NCBI GenBank assembly: GCA_017547755.1
Contig: JAFYOX010000096.1
Coordinates: 1-34,323 of the forward strand
Reading direction: 5' to 3'
DNA: 34,323 bases
Source: Clostridia bacterium
Lineage (GTDB): Bacteria; Bacillota; Clostridia; Oscillospirales; CAG-272
Shown here: positions 18,438 through 26,009 of the stretch, one piece after another
Position numbering within the stretch: the first letter of the stretch is position 1
Layout: each line of letters begins with the position of its first letter
The notes under the pieces: generated by a model
The model's input: the letters and a program-made list of their open reading frames with translations, nothing else
What the model was told of the DNA's origin: nothing
Databases searched by the model: none
Made by a program: the position numbers and the translations under genes

Positions 18438-18466
18438 CGCCGGAAATTATAAAATAACCTCCGGCG
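18438..18466 (-). terminator. Weak terminator after the fucosidase gene
   Basis: On the minus strand CGCCGGA (18466-18460) pairs with TCCGGCG (18444-18438) across a 15-nt AT-rich loop, followed by TTTCCTCTT. The poor T-run may allow read-through into lacZ. Confidence 0.55.
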
Positions 18467-18493
18467 AATTTATAAATATTGAATTTTTCTCCG

Positions 18494-19729
18494 TCATTTT
18501 TCCGACAGCTGACGCAGGACTTCGTCCATGTCCGCAGGGGCAAATTCCAGCCGCAGGACGATCACCTCGTCCGTCAGACGGTTCACGGGAATCCCCGAAA
18601 TCCGCAGATATTCCGGCCGGACCGCCGCATTTCCGCCGAAAAACGACGGCAGATATTCCACGGACGCCCGGACATCTTCACCGGTATTCAGCACCGATGC
18701 ACGCACCGGCTTCACCGTCAGCGGACGCATCCGGACCGCCGAACTCTGCGGCACCGCCGGAAGATGCACGTACAGGCAGTTCTCTTTCCGCGTCATGCCG
18801 TACGGGATGTCCTTATGGTACACGAATTCCGCATCCAGATAGCTTTCGCGGACTTTTTTATACCAGTTTCCGACCGCGCGGACCGATTCCTCCGCTTCCG
18901 CGGGAAAACTGCCGTCCGGCATCGGTCCCGCGTTGAGGAGATAATTACCGCCCCTGGTCATGATCCGGTCCACCGATTCCATGAGAAAACGGTGCGAATA
19001 ATAATCTTCGTCCGCACGGTACCCCCACGCCTGCACGCCGACCGACTGGCACGCTTCCGTCCGTCCCGCAAACGGTTCGGTCGGGACGGTACGTTCGGGC
19101 GTACTGTAGTCACCTTTTGAATACCCGCGGTCATTGATGAGGATCCCCGGCTGAAGGCTGCGGACGTATTCGTTGACCGATTCGTCCGTTTCCGCCGGAT
19201 CGTCCGGCGGAATATCCCAGAACAGCGCATCGATCTTCCCGTAGTTCGTAAGAAGTTCGCCGATCTGCGCTTTCAGATACTCTTTGTAGCGCTTTTCGTC
19301 CGGCGTATCGCCGGGATTCGGACCCGGCAGACGGTGGTGCCGTCCGTCGTTGACCGACACCGGACAATGCCAGTCGGGCAGCGAATAGTACAGCGCCAGC
19401 TTCATGCCGGTCTTCGCACAGCCGTCCGCCAGTTCACGCACGAGATCCCGTCCCGTGTACCGCGTGACGGAATAATCAGTATACGCGGTGTCCCACAGAC
19501 AGAATCCGTCGTGGTGCTTCGCCGTAAAGCAGACGTAGGTCATGCCGGCATCCCGGGCAAGGGACAGCCATCGGTCCGTGCAGTCCGGGACAGGCAGGAA
19601 TTTTTCCGCATAGCGGACGTATTCCTCTTTCGGAATGCCGCGCCGCCACTGCTCCTGCTCATGCCATCCGCCGACGGAATAGATGCCGTAATGCAGGAAA
19701 AGACCGAACCGGTCGTCACGAAACAGCAT
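18494..19729 (-). CDS. Alpha-L-fucosidase, glycoside hydrolase family 29
   Basis: A 411-residue enzyme whose N-terminus RFGLFLHYGIYSVGGWHEQ and TYVCFTAKHHDGFCLWD (about 64-80) are hallmarks of GH29. The nucleophile is probably Asp172 in IDALFWDIPPDD, where the family has Asp at the end of the equivalent strand. No signal peptide is seen, so it acts inside the cell. It removes terminal fucose, for example from mucin or milk-type glycans. The ATG has GGAGG 6 nt upstream. It lies 18 nt after the methyltransferase gene, so the YerC-like gene, the methyltransferase and this gene form one operon; lacZ next door fits joint use of fucosylated galactosides (inference). Confidence 0.93.
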   Translation of the reverse strand: MLFRDDRFGLFLHYGIYSVGGWHEQEQWRRGIPKEEYVRYAEKFLPVPDCTDRWLSLARDAGMTYVCFTAKHHDGFCLWDTAYTDYSVTRYTGRDLVRELADGCAKTGMKLALYYSLPDWHCPVSVNDGRHHRLPGPNPGDTPDEKRYKEYLKAQIGELLTNYGKIDALFWDIPPDDPAETDESVNEYVRSLQPGILINDRGYSKGDYSTPERTVPTEPFAGRTEACQSVGVQAWGYRADEDYYSHRFLMESVDRIMTRGGNYLLNAGPMPDGSFPAEAEESVRAVGNWYKKVRESYLDAEFVYHKDIPYGMTRKENCLYVHLPAVPQSSAVRMRPLTVKPVRASVLNTGEDVRASVEYLPSFFGGNAAVRPEYLRISGIPVNRLTDEVIVLRLEFAPADMDEVLRQLSEK

Positions 19730-19747
19730 AGCAGACCTCCGTTTCCG

Positions 19748-20509
19748 TCAGGCTTTCTTTCTTGCCGTGATATACCAGCGTCCGCAGGTGTCGTCCGGAA
19801 CCGCAAAATCGTATCCCGCGGAGACGTTCACAAACTCCAGACCGCAGGATTCCAGCGCATTTTTGATCGAACGGAGTCCGTAGGCACGTTCGCGTTCCTC
19901 ACCGTCCGTACGTTCCCAGGTGCCGTCTTCGTTTTCCTCGTACACGGTGAGGCAGAAGGTGACAAGGTCGCCTTTTTTGTTGAGACGGTTCCGCCAGCAG
20001 CACATGACGCCGTCGTCCTCGAGGATATAGTCGCGGTCGGCGTAGGTGGTCCTGAATTTATAGGGAGTATTCAGGTCGAACATAAAAAGTCCGCCCGGAT
20101 TGAGATAATTCGCGACAAGCGAGAAGCACGCCAGAAGATCTTCGCGGTCGGTCAGGTGATTGATCCCGTCGAGACAGCAGACAATGTGATCCACGGTGCC
20201 GTACAGTTCGAACGAGCACATATCGCCGCAGAGGAAGAGGATCCTGTCAAGTCCTTCGTCCCGCGCACGTGCGTCGGCTTCCGCAAGCATATCTTCGGAA
20301 AGGTCAAGCGCGGTCATGTCGTAGCCGCGCTTGGCAAGCTCGATCGTCATCGTTCCCGTGCCGCAGCCGAGATCGAGAACGGACGCACCGGGCGTTTTTG
20401 TCCCAAACCGTTCGATACAGGCTTCCAGAAAATCCGCCCATGCGGCGTAATCCACGGTATCGTTGAGCCGGTCATAGACCGGTGCAAGTGCGCTGTATCC
20501 GTCAGCCAT
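19748..20509 (-). CDS. Class I SAM-dependent methyltransferase
   Basis: A 253-residue protein with motif I VLDLGCGTGTMTIELA (about residues 44-59), the acidic strand-2 end ALDLSEDMLAEA, and a post-motif LNPGGLFMFDLNT. The N-terminus YSALAPVYDRLND matches small-molecule methyltransferases of the Methyltransf_11/25 type. The substrate is unknown. The start ATG overlaps the end of the upstream regulator by eight bases, with GGAGGG 8 nt before it, indicating translational coupling. Confidence 0.92.
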   Translation of the reverse strand: MADGYSALAPVYDRLNDTVDYAAWADFLEACIERFGTKTPGASVLDLGCGTGTMTIELAKRGYDMTALDLSEDMLAEADARARDEGLDRILFLCGDMCSFELYGTVDHIVCCLDGINHLTDREDLLACFSLVANYLNPGGLFMFDLNTPYKFRTTYADRDYILEDDGVMCCWRNRLNKKGDLVTFCLTVYEENEDGTWERTDGEERERAYGLRSIKNALESCGLEFVNVSAGYDFAVPDDTCGRWYITARKKA

Positions 20510-20846
20510 TGTCCATACCCTCCGTTTTTCCGTCCATTTTCACCGGAGGTTCCACACCCGTTTCGTCCAGACGGCGCAGAACTTCGCTGTATCCGTCGCT
20601 GCCGTACTTCAGACAGCGGTTGATCCGGCTGATGGTGGCGGTGCTCAGCCCGGTCTTTTCGGTAATTTCGGTATAGACACGGTTTTCGGCAAGCATTTTT
20701 GCCCCGCACATCCGTTTCGCCATCTCCGATACTTCCTTGATGGTACACAAATCGTCAAAAAAATTGTAGCAGTCGTCGAGCGACTGAAGGGAAAGGATCG
20801 CCTGAAAGAGATAATCCTTCATTTCATCCCGTTTCTGATGCGCCAT
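20502..20846 (-). CDS. TrpR/YerC-family DNA-binding protein
   Basis: A 114-residue protein. The core DDLCTIKEVSEMAKRMCGAKMLAENRVYTEI and the TGLSTATISRINRCLKYGSDGY recognition helix match the YerC/YecD group of Trp-repressor-like proteins common in Firmicutes. It is the first gene of the operon with the methyltransferase and fucosidase and may regulate it. The ATG is 4 nt after GGAGG. Its ligand, if any, is unknown. Confidence 0.92.
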   Translation of the reverse strand: MAHQKRDEMKDYLFQAILSLQSLDDCYNFFDDLCTIKEVSEMAKRMCGAKMLAENRVYTEITEKTGLSTATISRINRCLKYGSDGYSEVLRRLDETGVEPPVKMDGKTEGMDNG

Positions 20847-20893
20847 AATTCCTCCGTTGGCGGATGGTTTCCGACCGTTGTATTTGTTGTTCT

Positions 20894-20922
20894 ATTATAC
20901 CGTATCAATTTAATAAAGTAAA
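20894..20922 (-). promoter_or_regulatory. Promoter of the YerC-like gene, methyltransferase and fucosidase operon
   Basis: On the minus strand TTTACT (20917-20922), 17 bp, TATAAT (20894-20899), about 45 nt before the first start codon. Confidence 0.75.
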
Positions 20923-20951
20923 GTGCGAAAGGAGAAATTGTGCCGGAAAAC

Positions 20952-20983
20952 AAAAAAAGTCCCTGCGGGGGATTCCGCAGGGA
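20952..20983 (-). terminator. Terminator of rplS
   Basis: On the minus strand a 9-bp GC-rich stem (20975-20983 with 20960-20968) is followed by CTTTTTTTG. It begins 21 nt after the rplS stop. Confidence 0.92.
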
Positions 20984-21004
20984 AATTTTCTGTGCAGTTT
21001 CGAA

Positions 21005-21352
21005 TTACTTTTCGATGAGTTCCTTAACCTTGGAGCTCTTACCAACTCTGTCGCGGAGGTAGTACAGCTTCGCACGGCGAACCTTACCGTGACGGATAAC
21101 TTCAACCTTAGCTACGTTGGGAGAGTAGAGCGGGAAGGTCTTTTCTACGCCTACGCCGTATGCTACACGACGAACAGTAAAGGTGGAGCCAACGCCGCCG
21201 TTGTGTCTTGCGATTACGGTGCCTTCAAAAAGCTGGATTCTTTCGCGAGCGCCTTCCTTGATCTTGTTGTGAACGCGGATGGTGTCACCTACGTTGAACT
21301 GATGGGGGCATTCGCCGAGCTGCTCATTTGCAAAAATTTCGAGCTTGTTCAT
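21005..21352 (-). CDS. rplS: 50S ribosomal protein L19
   Basis: A 115-residue protein, the normal L19 length, with [20 protein letters not shown] (residues 20-39), [16 protein letters not shown] and [10 protein letters not shown]-type C-terminus (here [20 protein letters not shown]). The ATG at 21352 is supported by GGAG 9 nt upstream; an in-frame TTG five codons earlier overlaps that ribosome site and is rejected. It is monocistronic, with a good promoter, a structured leader and a strong terminator; the usual rimM-trmD neighbours are not here. Confidence 0.97.
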   Translation of the reverse strand: MNKLEIFANEQLGECPHQFNVGDTIRVHNKIKEGARERIQLFEGTVIARHNGGVGSTFTVRRVAYGVGVEKTFPLYSPNVAKVEVIRHGKVRRAKLYYLRDRVGKSSKVKELIEK

Positions 21353-21404
21353 TTTTTCTTTCTCCAATTTCTCAATTTCTGAATTTCAGAACGTTCGTGC
21401 GGAG

Positions 21405-21460
21405 CTTCGCAGAGGACCGTTCCCGCTGTGCAGGTACTTTTTCCCTTGGCACATGCGAAG
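21405..21460 (-). ncRNA. Structured leader of rplS, possible L19-type autoregulatory leader
   Basis: On the minus strand CTTCGCA (21460-21454) pairs with TGCGAAG (21411-21405), enclosing TGTGC/GCACA (21453-21449 with 21431-21427) and a single-stranded purine-rich part. L19 leaders are known in Firmicutes, but I cannot confirm the consensus from memory. A caution: the start site expected from the promoter (about 21457) would remove two or three bases of the outer stem. Confidence 0.45.
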
Positions 21461-21463
21461 GTT

Positions 21464-21492
21464 ATTATACCACACGTCCTCCGGTTTGGCAA
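21464..21492 (-). promoter_or_regulatory. Promoter of rplS
   Basis: On the minus strand TTGCCA (21487-21492), 17 bp, TATAAT (21464-21469) with TGG before the -10. Confidence 0.88.
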
Positions 21493-21630
21493 GCCCTTTC
21501 CGGAAAATATTTTCTGATTATTTTTGATTTTTGCTCAAATTTACAATTTATTTACATTTAAAATTATTGTAACATTATTCTGCGTAATTTGTAAATTGCG
21601 CTGAATCGTTCCGATAAATTCATTTTCTTC

Positions 21631-21659
21631 TTGACTTTCCTTCTATTCCGTGATATAAT
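21631..21659 (+). promoter_or_regulatory. Promoter of rpoBC
   Basis: TTGACT (21631-21636), 17 bp, TATAAT (21654-21659). The distance to the rpoB start is about 200 nt, which leaves a long structured leader. Its presence shows rpoBC is not read through from an rplKAJL operon. Confidence 0.9.
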
Positions 21660-21670
21660 CGTATACTGAT

Positions 21671-21744
21671 ATAGCCTCGCCATAACGGCGTTTGCTATGT
21701 TTTCATACATTATAATATATGGTTTTTGCCGGAAATATCCCGGC
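21671..21744 (+). other. First hairpins of the rpoB leader
   Basis: Two short hairpins follow the start site: ATAGC/GCTAT with inner CGCC/GGCG (21671-21697) and GCCGG/CCGGC (21728-21744). Neither has a terminator T-run. Confidence 0.5.
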
Positions 21745-21794
21745 GGAACCGATTTACCCGAAACGAAAATCCGAAACCTATTAAAAAGTTTTTG

Positions 21795-21847
21795 AGGAAG
21801 GAGCCGGAACGACTTTTTCAGCTAAGTCCCCCGGTGCAGTCCTTCCT
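21795..21847 (+). ncRNA. Three-part hairpin in the rpoB leader
   Basis: AGGAAGGA (21795-21802) pairs perfectly with TCCTTCCT (21840-21847). Inside, GCCGG (21803-21807) pairs with CCGGT (21831-21835), and GACTT (21811-21815) pairs with AAGTC (21824-21828), closing an 8-nt loop. Small asymmetric internal loops (AAC against CC; GCAG bulge) separate the stems. It ends 5 nt before the real GGAG ribosome site (21853-21856). The asymmetric loops could be a protein site for feedback control, or the stem an RNase III site (both inference). Confidence 0.65.
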
Positions 21848-21866
21848 AGAATGGAGTGATAGCTCG

Positions 21867-24800
21867 ATGGTTAAACCTCAAAGAGTAGGAAAGAACGTTC
21901 GAATGAGCTTCTCCAAGATCGATGAGCCTCTGCAGATGCCCAACCTCATCGAAATTCAGAAGGAGTCATTCAACTGGTTTCTTGAAAAGGGACTTATGGA
22001 AGTCCTCGAAGATGTTTCCCCTATTACGGACTACTCCGGCAACCTGTTCATCGACTTTGTCGGTTATTCGCTTGATTCCAAGCCGAAGTACCCGGTCGAA
22101 GAATGCAAGGAACGCGACGTAAACTACGCCGCTCCCCTCAAGGTGGACGTCCGTCTCACCAACAAGCTCACCGGTGAAGTAAAACAGTCCTCCATCTTCA
22201 TGGGCGACTTCCCGCTCATGACCGAAAAGGGTACCTTTGTCATCAACGGTGCGGAACGAGTTATCGTCTCCCAGATCGTCCGTTCCCCGGGCATCTATTA
22301 CGACAGCACCATTGACAAGTCCGGTAAGCGTCTCTATACCGCAACCGTAATTCCTTACCGCGGCGCATGGCTGGAATACGAAACCGACGCAAACGACGTT
22401 TACTACGTCCGCATCGACAAGAACCGCAAGCTGCCCGTTACCATCCTTATCCGTGCGCTCGGCATCCAGACCCGCGAAGAAATCGAAGAAGTCTTCGGCA
22501 GCGAAGTCAAGCTCCTCAACACCCTCGAAAAGGATACCTGCGAAGCAAAGGCGATCGAAAACAAGTCCTCCATCCGTGACGAAGCTCTCAAGGAAATCTA
22601 CACCAAGCTCCGTCCGGGCGAACCTGCGATCGTTGAATCCGCGGAAATCCTCATGAACGGTCTCTTCTTCGACCCCAAGCGCTACGACCTCTACCCGGTC
22701 GGCCGCCACAAGTACGACAAGAAGCTCGCACTCGGTCAGAGACTCTCCGGCTGCAAGCTCTCCCGTCCGGTCGTCAGCCCGATCACCGGTGAAATCCTCT
22801 GCGAAGACGCGTTCGAAAACGGCCGTGTCCTCACCGTGGACGAAGCACTCGAAATCGAACGCGCCGGCGTATGCGAAGTATACCTCGAACTCGAAGATTC
22901 CACCGAAATCAAGGTATTCTCCAACGGCGCAGTTGACCCGGTATACATCCTCGGCTATGACCTCGTGGATTCCGGCGTTGCCGAAAAGTGCCGTCTTGAC
23001 GTCCTTCTCGACATCATGAACAACTGCGGCGGCGACGAAGACGCCATCCGCAGGGAAGCAAAGCGCCGCCTCGCGGAACTCTGCCCCAAGCACATCACCC
23101 GTGAAGATATCCTTTCCTCGATCAACTACCTGCTCGCTCTGTCCCACGACATCGGCACCACCGACGACATCGACCACCTCGGCAACCGTCGTCTGCGTTC
23201 CGTCGGCGAACTCCTGCAGAATCAGCTCCGCATCGGTCTCGCACGTATGGACAAGATCGTCAAGGAAAGAATGAATATCCAGGACAACGAATCGCTGTCC
23301 CCCCAGACCCTCATCAACATCCGTCCCGTTGTTACCGCGATCCGTGAATTCTTCGGAAGCTCCCCGCTTTCCCAGTTCATGGACCAGAACAACCCCCTCG
23401 CGGAACTGACCCACAAACGTCGTCTTTCCGCACTCGGCCCCGGCGGTCTTTCCCGTGACCGTGCATCCTTCGAAGTCCGTGACGTTCACTACACGCACTA
23501 CGGAAGAATGTGCCCGATCGAAACGCCTGAAGGTCCGAACATCGGTCTTATCTCCTACCTCGCAACCTACGCGAAGATCTCCAAGTACGGCTTCATCGAA
23601 GCTCCGTACCGCAAGGTCGTTCACGAAACCATGGAAGACGGTACCGTCCGTCACCGTGTTACCGGCGAAATCGAATACATGACCGCAGACATCGAAGACA
23701 ACCACATCGTTGCTCAGGCAAACGAACCTCTCGACGATGACGGATGCTTCAAGAATGCGAAGGTCGTTGCAAGAAGCCGCGCGGAAATCCTTGAAGTGGA
23801 ACCTGCCAAGATCACCCTCATGGACGTTTCCCCAAAGATGGTCGTTTCCGTTGCTACCGCAATGATCCCCTTCCTTGAAAACGATGACAACTCCCGCGCA
23901 CTCATGGGTTCGAACATGCAGAAGCAGGCTGTGCCGCTCCTTACCACCGACTCCCCGATCGTCGGCACCGGTATGGAATACAAGGCTGCCGTAGACTCCG
24001 GCGTTGTCGTTGTCTGCGAAAACAGCGGCTGGGCGGAAAGCGTTACCGCGGACGAAATCGTGGTTCACTGCGATGACGGCCACAAGGACACCTACCGTCT
24101 CATCAAGTTCAAGAGATCCAACCAGGGTACCTGCGTAAACCAGAGACCCATTATCAATCAGGGTGACCGCGTCGAAGCCGGCCAGATCATTGCCGACGGT
24201 CCTTCCACCTCCGACGGTGAAATCGCTCTCGGTAAGAATGCCCTCATCGGCTTCATGACCTGGGAAGGTTACAACTACGAAGACGCCGTTCTTCTGAACG
24301 AACGCCTCGTACGCGACGACGTTTACACCTCCATCCACATCGAAGAATACTCTCACGAAGCGCGTGACACCAAGCTCGGTCCGGAAGAAATCACCCGTGA
24401 AATCCCGAACGTCGGTGACGACGCACTCAAGGACCTCGACGCGAACGGTATCATCAAGAAGGGTACCGAAGTACGCGCGGGCGATATCCTCGTCGGTAAG
24501 GTTACCCCGAAGGGTGAAACCGAACTGACCGCGGAAGAACGCCTGCTCCGTGCCATCTTCGGCGAAAAGGCACGCGAAGTAAGAGACACCTCTCTCCGCG
24601 TTCCGCACGGCGAAAACGGTACGATCGTAGACGTCAAGGTATTCACCAGAGAAGCAGGCGACGAACTTCCTCCGGGAGTCAACAAGGTCGTCCGTGTTTA
24701 TATCGCACAGAAGCGTAAGATCTCCGTCGGCGACAAGATGGCAGGCCGTCACGGTAACAAGGGTGTCGTATCCCGCATCCTCCCGCCGGAAGACATGCCG

Positions 24801-25799
24801 TTCCTGCCCGATGGCACTCCGCTTGACATCGTGCTCAACCCGCTGGGCGTTCCGTCCCGAATGAACATCGGTCAGGTACTTGAAGTTCACCTCGGTATCG
24901 CGGCTAAGAAGCTCGGCTGGAAGATCATGACCCCCGTATTCGACGGCGCAACCGAAGCGGACATCTCCGAATGTCTCAAGCTCGCCGGTATGGACCGTCT
25001 CGTTCTCCCGAACGAAAACGTTACCGGTAAAAACCTCTTCGAAGAATCCTTCGACGCTGCAACCGGCATGCGCGACCTCCGTCCGATCACCGGCGAAGAA
25101 CGCGAAGACGCTGCTCACCTCGAAGAACTCCGCAGAGAAGGCAAGCTCCGCGTTGTGGACGGCAAGACCATCCTCTACGACGGACGTACCGGTGTTCCGT
25201 TTGACAACCCGGTTACGGTCGGTATCATGTACTACCTCAAGCTCCACCACCTCGTTGACGATAAGATCCATGCACGTTCCACCGGTCCTTACTCCCTCGT
25301 TACGCAGCAGCCTCTCGGCGGTAAAGCGCAGTTCGGCGGTCAGAGATTCGGGGAAATGGAAGTATGGGCACTCGAAGCATACGGTGCAGCTTACACTCTT
25401 CAGGAAATCCTTACTGTCAAGTCTGACGATACCATCGGCCGTGTAAAGACCTACGAAGCGATCGTCAAGGGTCAGAATATCCCGACTCCGGGCGTTCCGG
25501 AAGCATTCAAGGTTCTTGTCAAGGAACTTCAGTCCCTCGCTCTCGACATCCGTGTCCTCGGCGAAGACGGCGAAGAAATCGAACTCGCTTCCATCGGCGA
25601 TGACGATATCCCGAGCCCGAACATCGTTTCCGACGGCAACGACATCAGCGAAGAAGACGTCGGCACCGCAGTCGAAACCGACGATATGTACAACTCCTTC
25701 CAGGATGAAACCTTCGATGACGAAGAACCCGACGACAGCATGATGTTCGCCTTCGAAAGCGGAGAACGTTCCTTCGACGATACCGACGATTTCGAATAA
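21867..25799 (+). CDS. rpoB: DNA-directed RNA polymerase subunit beta
   Basis: A 1310-residue subunit starting [20 protein letters not shown], the clostridial-type N-terminus. The rifampicin region is [20 protein letters not shown] followed by [14 protein letters not shown] (about 496-529). [11 protein letters not shown] (about 552-562) and [20 protein letters not shown] (about 958) are intact. ATG 21867 is chosen because of GGAG 10 nt before it and the family start; the frame is open for another 47 codons upstream, but that is the structured leader. The last ~80 residues form a very acidic tail. Pro500 and Tyr564 differ from the E. coli Gln510 and Ser574. It is the first gene of the rpoBC operon; rplJ-rplL are not upstream. 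Confidence 0.98.
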   Translation: MVKPQRVGKNVRMSFSKIDEPLQMPNLIEIQKESFNWFLEKGLMEVLEDVSPITDYSGNLFIDFVGYSLDSKPKYPVEECKERDVNYAAPLKVDVRLTNKLTGEVKQSSIFMGDFPLMTEKGTFVINGAERVIVSQIVRSPGIYYDSTIDKSGKRLYTATVIPYRGAWLEYETDANDVYYVRIDKNRKLPVTILIRALGIQTREEIEEVFGSEVKLLNTLEKDTCEAKAIENKSSIRDEALKEIYTKLRPGEPAIVESAEILMNGLFFDPKRYDLYPVGRHKYDKKLALGQRLSGCKLSRPVVSPITGEILCEDAFENGRVLTVDEALEIERAGVCEVYLELEDSTEIKVFSNGAVDPVYILGYDLVDSGVAEKCRLDVLLDIMNNCGGDEDAIRREAKRRLAELCPKHITREDILSSINYLLALSHDIGTTDDIDHLGNRRLRSVGELLQNQLRIGLARMDKIVKERMNIQDNESLSPQTLINIRPVVTAIREFFGSSPLSQFMDQNNPLAELTHKRRLSALGPGGLSRDRASFEVRDVHYTHYGRMCPIETPEGPNIGLISYLATYAKISKYGFIEAPYRKVVHETMEDGTVRHRVTGEIEYMTADIEDNHIVAQANEPLDDDGCFKNAKVVARSRAEILEVEPAKITLMDVSPKMVVSVATAMIPFLENDDNSRALMGSNMQKQAVPLLTTDSPIVGTGMEYKAAVDSGVVVVCENSGWAESVTADEIVVHCDDGHKDTYRLIKFKRSNQGTCVNQRPIINQGDRVEAGQIIADGPSTSDGEIALGKNALIGFMTWEGYNYEDAVLLNERLVRDDVYTSIHIEEYSHEARDTKLGPEEITREIPNVGDDALKDLDANGIIKKGTEVRAGDILVGKVTPKGETELTAEERLLRAIFGEKAREVRDTSLRVPHGENGTIVDVKVFTREAGDELPPGVNKVVRVYIAQKRKISVGDKMAGRHGNKGVVSRILPPEDMPFLPDGTPLDIVLNPLGVPSRMNIGQVLEVHLGIAAKKLGWKIMTPVFDGATEADISECLKLAGMDRLVLPNENVTGKNLFEESFDAATGMRDLRPITGEEREDAAHLEELRREGKLRVVDGKTILYDGRTGVPFDNPVTVGIMYYLKLHHLVDDKIHARSTGPYSLVTQQPLGGKAQFGGQRFGEMEVWALEAYGAAYTLQEILTVKSDDTIGRVKTYEAIVKGQNIPTPGVPEAFKVLVKELQSLALDIRVLGEDGEEIELASIGDDDIPSPNIVSDGNDISEEDVGTAVETDDMYNSFQDETFDDEEPDDSMMFAFESGERSFDDTDDFE

Positions 25800-25812
25800 G
25801 ATAACTTTTTTC

Positions 25813-25850
25813 ACGGGGAAGAAACTTTTTGAAAAAAGTTTCTCCCCCGT
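25813..25850 (+). repeat. Long hairpin between rpoB and rpoC
   Basis: ACGGGG/CCCCGT and AGAAACTTTT/AAAAGTTTCT form a 6+10 bp stem with a single A/C mismatch and a 4-nt loop. It sits 13 nt after the rpoB stop and is followed by the C-rich ATCCCCCACTTC rather than a T-run, so it is probably an attenuating, processing or protective structure rather than a full terminator. Confidence 0.65.
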
Positions 25851-25954
25851 ATCCCCCACTTCAAAAACTTTTATACTGAACAGACAGATAAAGTCCGTGC
25901 AGATCTATGTATCCCCGATATTACAGGTTTTTGAATTTCCGATAACTGCTCCTC

Positions 25955-25978
25955 TGTAAGGCTGCAACAAACCTTACA
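25955..25978 (+). other. Small hairpin before rpoC
   Basis: TGTAAGG (25955-25961) pairs with CCTTACA (25972-25978), 31 nt before the rpoC start codon. No good promoter was found in the 210-nt spacer. Confidence 0.5.
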
Positions 25979-26009
25979 ATTTAAATATATATAGAGAAGG
26001 ATACTGTCA

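Noticed and set aside
25979-26009. A separate promoter for rpoC in the AT-rich stretch before its start.
   Set aside because: No -35 with suitable spacing to an acceptable -10 could be found.
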